NCBI RefSeq assembly: GCF_003432115.1
Contig: NZ_QWDC01000001.1
Span: forward strand, 1,364,001-1,428,000
Length of the DNA: 64,000 bases
Direction: 5' to 3'
Source: Mucilaginibacter conchicola
GTDB taxonomy: Bacteria > Bacteroidota > Bacteroidia > Sphingobacteriales > Sphingobacteriaceae
The stretch's first letter is position 1; every line of letters begins with the position of its first letter. The translations under genes were made by a program, and so were the position numbers. This document shows positions 59,892-64,000 of this stretch, in pieces. The notes beneath the pieces are model-generated. The model searched no databases and was not told the DNA's origin. It worked only from the letters and a program-made list of their open reading frames with translations.

Positions 59892-59899
59892 CAAAGGTA
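59892..59899 (-). promoter_or_regulatory. -7 box (TACCTTTG) next to the flippase-like gene start
   Basis: The minus strand reads TACCTTTG, 7 nt before the ATG at 59884. It is an exact consensus match; no -33 TTG was found. Confidence 0.4.
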
Positions 59900-59900
59900 A

Positions 59901-60050
59901 TAAATTAGTAATTATTTGATTTGTGATGAGAGATTAGTTAACAATCCTTAACAGTTATGTTATGTAATATTTAAACGCAGGTAAAGTTTACAATAAGATG
60001 AGTAGTAGCGATAACTAATCTCTAATTAACTAATCACAAATCTCTAAAAA
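59901..60050. repeat. ATTAGTTAAT-type word-repeat spacer upstream of aguB
   Basis: TTTGTGATGAGAGATTAGTT at 59920-59939 faces TAATCTCTAATTAACTA (60016-60032) and TAATCACAAATCTCTAA in inverted orientation. The spacer shares long words with the one upstream of dnaN (44617-44694). No gene is seen. Confidence 0.65.
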
Positions 60051-60055
60051 AACGG

Positions 60056-60063
60056 TATTTTTG
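60056..60063 (+). promoter_or_regulatory. -7 box (TATTTTTG) of aguB
   Basis: TATTTTTG followed by CGGC lies 20 nt before the aguB ATG. The same TATTTTTGCGGCAA string occurs before the HAD gene at 4920. Confidence 0.5.
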
Positions 60064-60083
60064 CGGCAAATTTCAGAAACGCC

Positions 60084-60953
60084 ATGGGTAAAGTACAAGT
60101 AGGTATTGTGCAGATGAGCTGCACCGCAAACAAACAGGAAAACCTTGATAAAGCTATTGTTAAAGTACGCGAGGCTGCGGCCAAAGGTGCGCAGATAGTT
60201 TGCTTACAGGAACTGTTTACGTCGCTTTATTTTTGCGATGTTGAGGATTATGACAACTTTGCACTGGCCGAGTCTATCCCCGGCCCGTCGACCGATGCAC
60301 TGTCTGCCGTGGCTGCTGAGCTGGGCGTTGTGATCATTGCCTCGTTGTTTGAGAAACGTGCGCAAGGCGTTTACCACAACACCACCGCTGTTTTAGATGC
60401 CGACGGCGCTTACCTTGGTAAGTACCGTAAAATGCACATCCCTGATGATCCAGGCTTTTACGAGAAATTCTACTTTACCCCGGGCGACCTAGGTTACAAA
60501 GTTTTCAAAACCAAATTTGCTACCATCGGCGTGCTGATCTGCTGGGATCAGTGGTACCCTGAGGCTGCCCGCATCACTGCATTAATGGGTGCCGAGATCT
60601 TATTCTACCCTACCGCTATAGGCTGGGCAACCACACAGGACGAAGCTACCAACACCAAGCAATACAATGCATGGCAAACCATACAACGCAGCCACGCAGT
60701 TGCCAACGGTGTACACGTGGTAAGCGTTAACCGTGTTGGCGAAGAAGCCGGCGTTAAGTTCTGGGGCGGTTCGTTCTTTGCCGACCCGTTCGGCGAAGTA
60801 ATGCACCAAACCACTGTTGAAGAGGAAGAGGTGATTGTTAAAGAGCTTGACTTGAATAAGTCAGATTACTACAGAAGTCATTGGCCTTTCTTGCGTGATC
60901 GCCGTATAGATTCTTATCAGCCGATAACGAAAAGACTTTTAGATAACGATTAA
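60084..60953 (+). CDS. aguB: N-carbamoylputrescine amidase
   Basis: This 289-residue nitrilase-fold enzyme has the Glu-Lys-Cys triad at Glu43 (LQELFTSLYF), Lys116 (KYRKMHIPDDP) and Cys153 (LICWDQWYPE). The sequence IPDDPGFYEKFYFTPGD is typical of AguB. It converts N-carbamoylputrescine to putrescine, CO2 and ammonia. aguA follows 120 bp downstream on the same strand, completing the agmatine route to putrescine; the spacer between them is largely a dispersed repeat. Confidence 0.95.
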   Translation: MGKVQVGIVQMSCTANKQENLDKAIVKVREAAAKGAQIVCLQELFTSLYFCDVEDYDNFALAESIPGPSTDALSAVAAELGVVIIASLFEKRAQGVYHNTTAVLDADGAYLGKYRKMHIPDDPGFYEKFYFTPGDLGYKVFKTKFATIGVLICWDQWYPEAARITALMGAEILFYPTAIGWATTQDEATNTKQYNAWQTIQRSHAVANGVHVVSVNRVGEEAGVKFWGGSFFADPFGEVMHQTTVEEEEVIVKELDLNKSDYYRSHWPFLRDRRIDSYQPITKRLLDND

Positions 60954-60963
60954 TTTCTATATC

Positions 60964-61055
60964 CATGTCATTGCGAGCGATAGCGTGGCAATCCCGTCGC
61001 TCGCATACTGAACGCGACGAGATTGCCACGTCGCTACGCTTCTCGCAATGACATG
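60964..61055. repeat. dispersed imperfect inverted repeat, GTCATTGCGAG family, copy 2
   Basis: The arms 60964-60993 (beginning CATGTCATTGCGAGCGATAG) and 61021-61055 are inverted and imperfect. The family matches 38386-38469. It separates aguB and aguA and would form a hairpin in a joint transcript. Confidence 0.75.
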
Positions 61056-61073
61056 TTTTTATATTGCTCTGCC

Positions 61074-62132
61074 ATGAACAATGAACTATCAACCATGAAC
61101 TTTCCGGACTTAAGCAACTTCCACTTCCCTGCCGAATGGGCACCGCAAACTGCTATGTGGCTTAGCTGGCCGCATAAAGAAGCTTCGTGGCCGGGTAAAA
61201 TTGATCTGATATACCCCAAATACTGCGAGTTTATCAAAGTGGTTTCTGAAGGGCAGTTGGTGCGCATCAACGTTGCTGATACACAGATGGAAGCTTTTGC
61301 CAAAGCACAACTACAAGCCGTTGGTGCCGATCTGAGCAAGGTTGAGTTTTACCACTTCCCTACTAACGATGCATGGTGCCGCGACCACGGGCCGGCTTTT
61401 TTAGTGAATTATGAGGAGAAGAAAAAAGTAATAGTAGACTGGGGCTACAATGCCTGGGGCGATAAATATCCCCCGTATGATCTGGATGACGTTATCCCTA
61501 CCAAAATTGCACAGCATTTCGGTCTGCCGGTTTACCATCCAGGTATTGTAATGGAAGGTGGCTCGGTTGATTTTAACGGCGCTGGTACGGTTTTAACAAC
61601 CACAGCTTGCTTGCTGAATGAGAACCGCAACTCGCATTTAAACCAGCAGCAAATTGAAGGCTATCTGCAAAAATATTACGGTGTTGAGCAGGTGCTTTGG
61701 CTGGGCGACGGCATTATCGGCGATGATACCGATGGCCACATTGACGACATTACACGTTTTGTGAATACCGATACCGTTGTTACCGTTATCGAGGAAAACA
61801 AGAATGATGAGAATTACCATATACTGCAGGAGAACTTGCAAACCCTTAAAACCATGCGTTTGCTTAACGGCAAGCAACTGAACATTGTAGAGCTGCCAAT
61901 GCCTGATCCGGTTATTTATGAGGATCAGCGTTTGCCTGCATCTTACGCAAACTTCTACATCGCTAACAAATCGGTAGTAGTGCCAACTTTCCGTTCAAAG
62001 AACGACGACAAGGCGCTCGATATCATCCAATGCTGCTTCCCGGACAGGAAAGTGGAGGGTATCGATTCAACAGATATTATCTGGGGTTTAGGGAGTTTCC
62101 ATTGCTTAAGTCAGCAGGAGCCGGCGGTGTAA
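61074..62132 (+). CDS. aguA: agmatine deiminase
   Basis: From ATG 61074 (MNNELSTMNFPDLS) the product has 353 residues; MNF at 61095 is an alternative. The guanidino-group-modifying fold is seen in WPHKEASWPG near the start, NDAWCRDHGPAFLVN, GDDTDGHIDDITRF, and the catalytic Cys345 in GLGSFHCLSQQEPA. It converts agmatine to N-carbamoylputrescine, the substrate of the upstream AguB. The last 56 bp overlap the convergent membrane protein gene. Confidence 0.95.
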   Translation: MNNELSTMNFPDLSNFHFPAEWAPQTAMWLSWPHKEASWPGKIDLIYPKYCEFIKVVSEGQLVRINVADTQMEAFAKAQLQAVGADLSKVEFYHFPTNDAWCRDHGPAFLVNYEEKKKVIVDWGYNAWGDKYPPYDLDDVIPTKIAQHFGLPVYHPGIVMEGGSVDFNGAGTVLTTTACLLNENRNSHLNQQQIEGYLQKYYGVEQVLWLGDGIIGDDTDGHIDDITRFVNTDTVVTVIEENKNDENYHILQENLQTLKTMRLLNGKQLNIVELPMPDPVIYEDQRLPASYANFYIANKSVVVPTFRSKNDDKALDIIQCCFPDRKVEGIDSTDIIWGLGSFHCLSQQEPAV

Positions 62133-63285
62133 GGTTTAGCTCATAATCAAACCAAGGGATACTGAGGTAGCCTTTTCTCTCAAGAATTTGCACACTATCT
62201 CCAACGCGTGTTTTCTCGTAAGTACCCTGAGATACATCGATTGAAAGCTCATCCTGGTCTTTTTTCCATGGATTTATTTTCAAATGATAGTGAGGTCCTT
62301 TACCGCTGGTGGTATAGGTTTCAGTTACATTTGTGATAAATTTAATGGGATTTGAATTATCAAATAAGCAGTTGGCCAATATTGTGACGCTAAAACCAAA
62401 TATTACACTTACTATAATCATAATAAGCACCTGGCCTTTTACTGCTTCCGTTGTCTTATTTCGCCCTATTATAAACAACGGAACAAATAAAATTAATCCG
62501 AAAATCGGGGTTATTTTGAGTGATTCTTTAAACGATAGAATCTCGAAGCTTTTGATTGCAGCTACCATCATAATTATAACCGGCATCATAAAACCGATGG
62601 CTATACCTGAATAAGCACTTCGTTTAGAATTAGTAACAAATTTTGTTAATCCGTCACTAAACTTAATAATGATCAACCCTAACAAAACGAAGAAAATCCC
62701 CACGTAAAAAATCAATTTAGGATTGCTAAAGAAAACAAGTATCATCGGAACGATAAAGCCCAAAATTGAATAAGCTATTGCTATGCCCCGCGTTTTTGAA
62801 AGTTTTGCCTTACGTTCTTCAATGGTATAACCCAACGAAGCATCATCCAATAAAATCTCTGTTTCTGCTTCCAGATCTTGTTTATCTAAATCCGGGAATG
62901 ATTCTCTTAACCAACTAACCAAATCATCTGAACCTGCCAAATCACTGTAGTTACTTACTCTAAAATTCTTTTCTGTATCATGCTTAGGTTCTATAACAAT
63001 TATCTTTGACTCTATCCTCACGCCTTTTATATCGTCAAAATGTAACGTCCTATCGTAGAATATTCTCTGGCGTGTTATACTGGTTTCGGTAATGATAACT
63101 TTACTTTTGAAAAGGTTTGCAAATATGACACTGCAAATAACCACAGGTACACCAATTATTAAGTAAACTATATTTTCATTTGGAGGCCGAACAATATTAA
63201 AAATTATAAGAAAGGCAGCAAATCCCCCGGTTAAAACTCCGTAAAATAGCTTTGCAAAGATGTTTAGTTTATACTCCTTTTCCAT
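62077..63285 (-). CDS. membrane protein with PH-like domain
   Basis: From ATG 63285 (MEKEYKLNIFAKLFYG) the product has 402 residues: two N-terminal membrane helices, a small PH-like beta domain (VIITETSITRQRIFYDRTLHFDDIKGVRIE), five or six further helices, and a C-terminal soluble tail. The DNA is markedly A+T-rich compared with aguA. No family function is known. The last 56 bp overlap aguA on the opposite strand. Confidence 0.6.
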   Translation of the reverse strand: MEKEYKLNIFAKLFYGVLTGGFAAFLIIFNIVRPPNENIVYLIIGVPVVICSVIFANLFKSKVIITETSITRQRIFYDRTLHFDDIKGVRIESKIIVIEPKHDTEKNFRVSNYSDLAGSDDLVSWLRESFPDLDKQDLEAETEILLDDASLGYTIEERKAKLSKTRGIAIAYSILGFIVPMILVFFSNPKLIFYVGIFFVLLGLIIIKFSDGLTKFVTNSKRSAYSGIAIGFMMPVIIMMVAAIKSFEILSFKESLKITPIFGLILFVPLFIIGRNKTTEAVKGQVLIMIIVSVIFGFSVTILANCLFDNSNPIKFITNVTETYTTSGKGPHYHLKINPWKKDQDELSIDVSQGTYEKTRVGDSVQILERKGYLSIPWFDYELNLTPPAPADLSNGNSLNPR

Positions 63286-63454
63286 GTGATTATTCAGGTG
63301 TCCCGAAGATAAATAAATTACAAAACTCACACCGCCTAATTTTTCACCGACAATTCATCCGCTTTTACCGATATCTTTAATGATGTTGCCAATATTGAGT
63401 TTGCTAATCTGTAAGGTTAGTTTAGATTTGGTTAAGATTTAAATACAGACAGCC

Positions 63455-64000
63455 ATGTTCAACAATATAAATAATTCACCCAACCGCTCTAAAAGCAAAG
63501 TAATGCTTGGAGCCATCCTACTTATTGTAGGTGCATACCTTTTGTTAAGGCAATTGGGTATCTTCTTCATACCGGATTACATCGACCTTTGGCCGTTGTG
63601 GTTAATATTCTGGGGCCTTGTAATTGGCGCCCGTAACAACTTCCAGAAATCATCAGGTGTAATACTGATGGGCCTTGGTGTTATCTTCCTGATCACCGAG
63701 AACATTCACAATGCCGACGGTTTTATATGGCCTGCTGCCATTATCGGCCTTGGTTTTTGGATAATGTCTAAAAAGAGCAACAAGAACACGCCAAAATACG
63801 ATACCGATTACTGGGACAGAAAATACCGCACCGGCACTACAACTGACACTACCGAGAAACCTTTAGCAGATTTTAGCGGCGCCGAGTTTACAGGTACCGA
63901 TGCAAACGTTCCGCCAGCAGAGCCAACAGGCAGCATGCCGCCGCCACCATCACATGATGATTACCTGGATGCTACCTCAATATTTGGTGGTGTAAACAAA
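63455..64000 (+). CDS. LiaF-like membrane protein, 3' end outside window
   Basis: The frame begins with ATG 63455 and stays open to the end of the window (182 codons). The first 100 residues hold the two-part membrane module of LiaF-type proteins (GAILLIVGAYLLLRQLGIFFIP, LWPLWLIFWGLVIGAR, WPAAIIGLGFWIM). A Pro-rich linker follows, and the final residues DYLDATSIFGGVNK begin the cell-wall-active antibiotic response domain. It is probably an envelope-stress protein. Confidence 0.8.
   Translation, partial: MFNNINNSPNRSKSKVMLGAILLIVGAYLLLRQLGIFFIPDYIDLWPLWLIFWGLVIGARNNFQKSSGVILMGLGVIFLITENIHNADGFIWPAAIIGLGFWIMSKKSNKNTPKYDTDYWDRKYRTGTTTDTTEKPLADFSGAEFTGTDANVPPAEPTGSMPPPPSHDDYLDATSIFGGVNK

Noticed and set aside
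1..64000. tRNA or rRNA genes
   Set aside because: No cloverleaf-like sequence with a TTCGA loop and CCA-type end, and no rRNA segment, was recognised by eye; a tRNAscan run would be decisive.

Overview
The window is a stretch of ordinary chromosome from a Bacteroidota bacterium, most likely of the family Sphingobacteriaceae (Mucilaginibacter/Pedobacter type). This is inferred from several things seen together: -7 promoter boxes of the form TAnnTTTG, a fused GldF-GldG gliding/ABC protein, many lipoproteins with a Cys-Lys-Lys signal, DUF2147, DUF4397, DUF4230 and DUF6588 families, and spacers filled with dispersed palindromes. No rRNA, tRNA, CRISPR array, prophage or insertion sequence was recognised. 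Two genes run off the window: a HAD phosphatase on the left and a LiaF-like membrane protein on the right.

Layout. 1-10.2 kb: a metallophosphoesterase-cupin-HAD operon, small basic secreted proteins, a Pr6Pr membrane protein, a secreted glyoxalase-fold protein, a HAD and a metallo-beta-lactamase-fold hydrolase, a ROK regulator, and an AraC regulator with an AhpD-like gene. 10.3-17.5 kb: envelope proteins, including three tandem DUF2147 genes, YceI, an alpha/beta hydrolase, a Tat-exported oxidoreductase and a cell-wall amidase. 18-29 kb: mnmD, mazG, an ECF sigma factor with a predicted two-membrane anti-sigma factor, a LolC/E-like permease, NamZ, fmt, a CREST membrane protein, and a ParE-type toxin-antitoxin pair. 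29-45.8 kb: core genes (RluA-type pseudouridine synthase, rny, a probable 6S RNA, zapA, pheT, radC, rpsT, dnaN) with membrane and lipoprotein genes between them. 45.8-64 kb: GldFG, an AI-2E exporter, an M16 peptidase pair, OsmC, an Old Yellow Enzyme, a PIN toxin-antitoxin pair, a large aromatic amino acid hydroxylase, a flippase-like protein, and the agmatine-to-putrescine genes aguB and aguA.

Two items stand out. First, the gene pair at 20565-22518 encodes an ECF sigma factor and a 468-residue protein. That protein looks like a cytoplasmic anti-sigma segment, one inner-membrane helix, a roughly 180-residue Pro/Gln/Thr-rich linker and a C-terminal beta-barrel. This is the architecture of the dual membrane-spanning anti-sigma factors described in Bacteroides. 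Second, the gap between zapA and rny (minus strand, about 35129 to 34958) folds into a long interrupted hairpin closed by a wobble-compensated stem and a T-run, as expected for 6S RNA.

The intergenic DNA is unusually rich in repeats. There are at least four families of dispersed palindromes, a roughly 400-bp non-coding element capped by a perfect hairpin at each end, an array of GTGAACA heptamers phased at about 10 bp, and spacers built from short repeated words that sometimes reach the last codons of genes.
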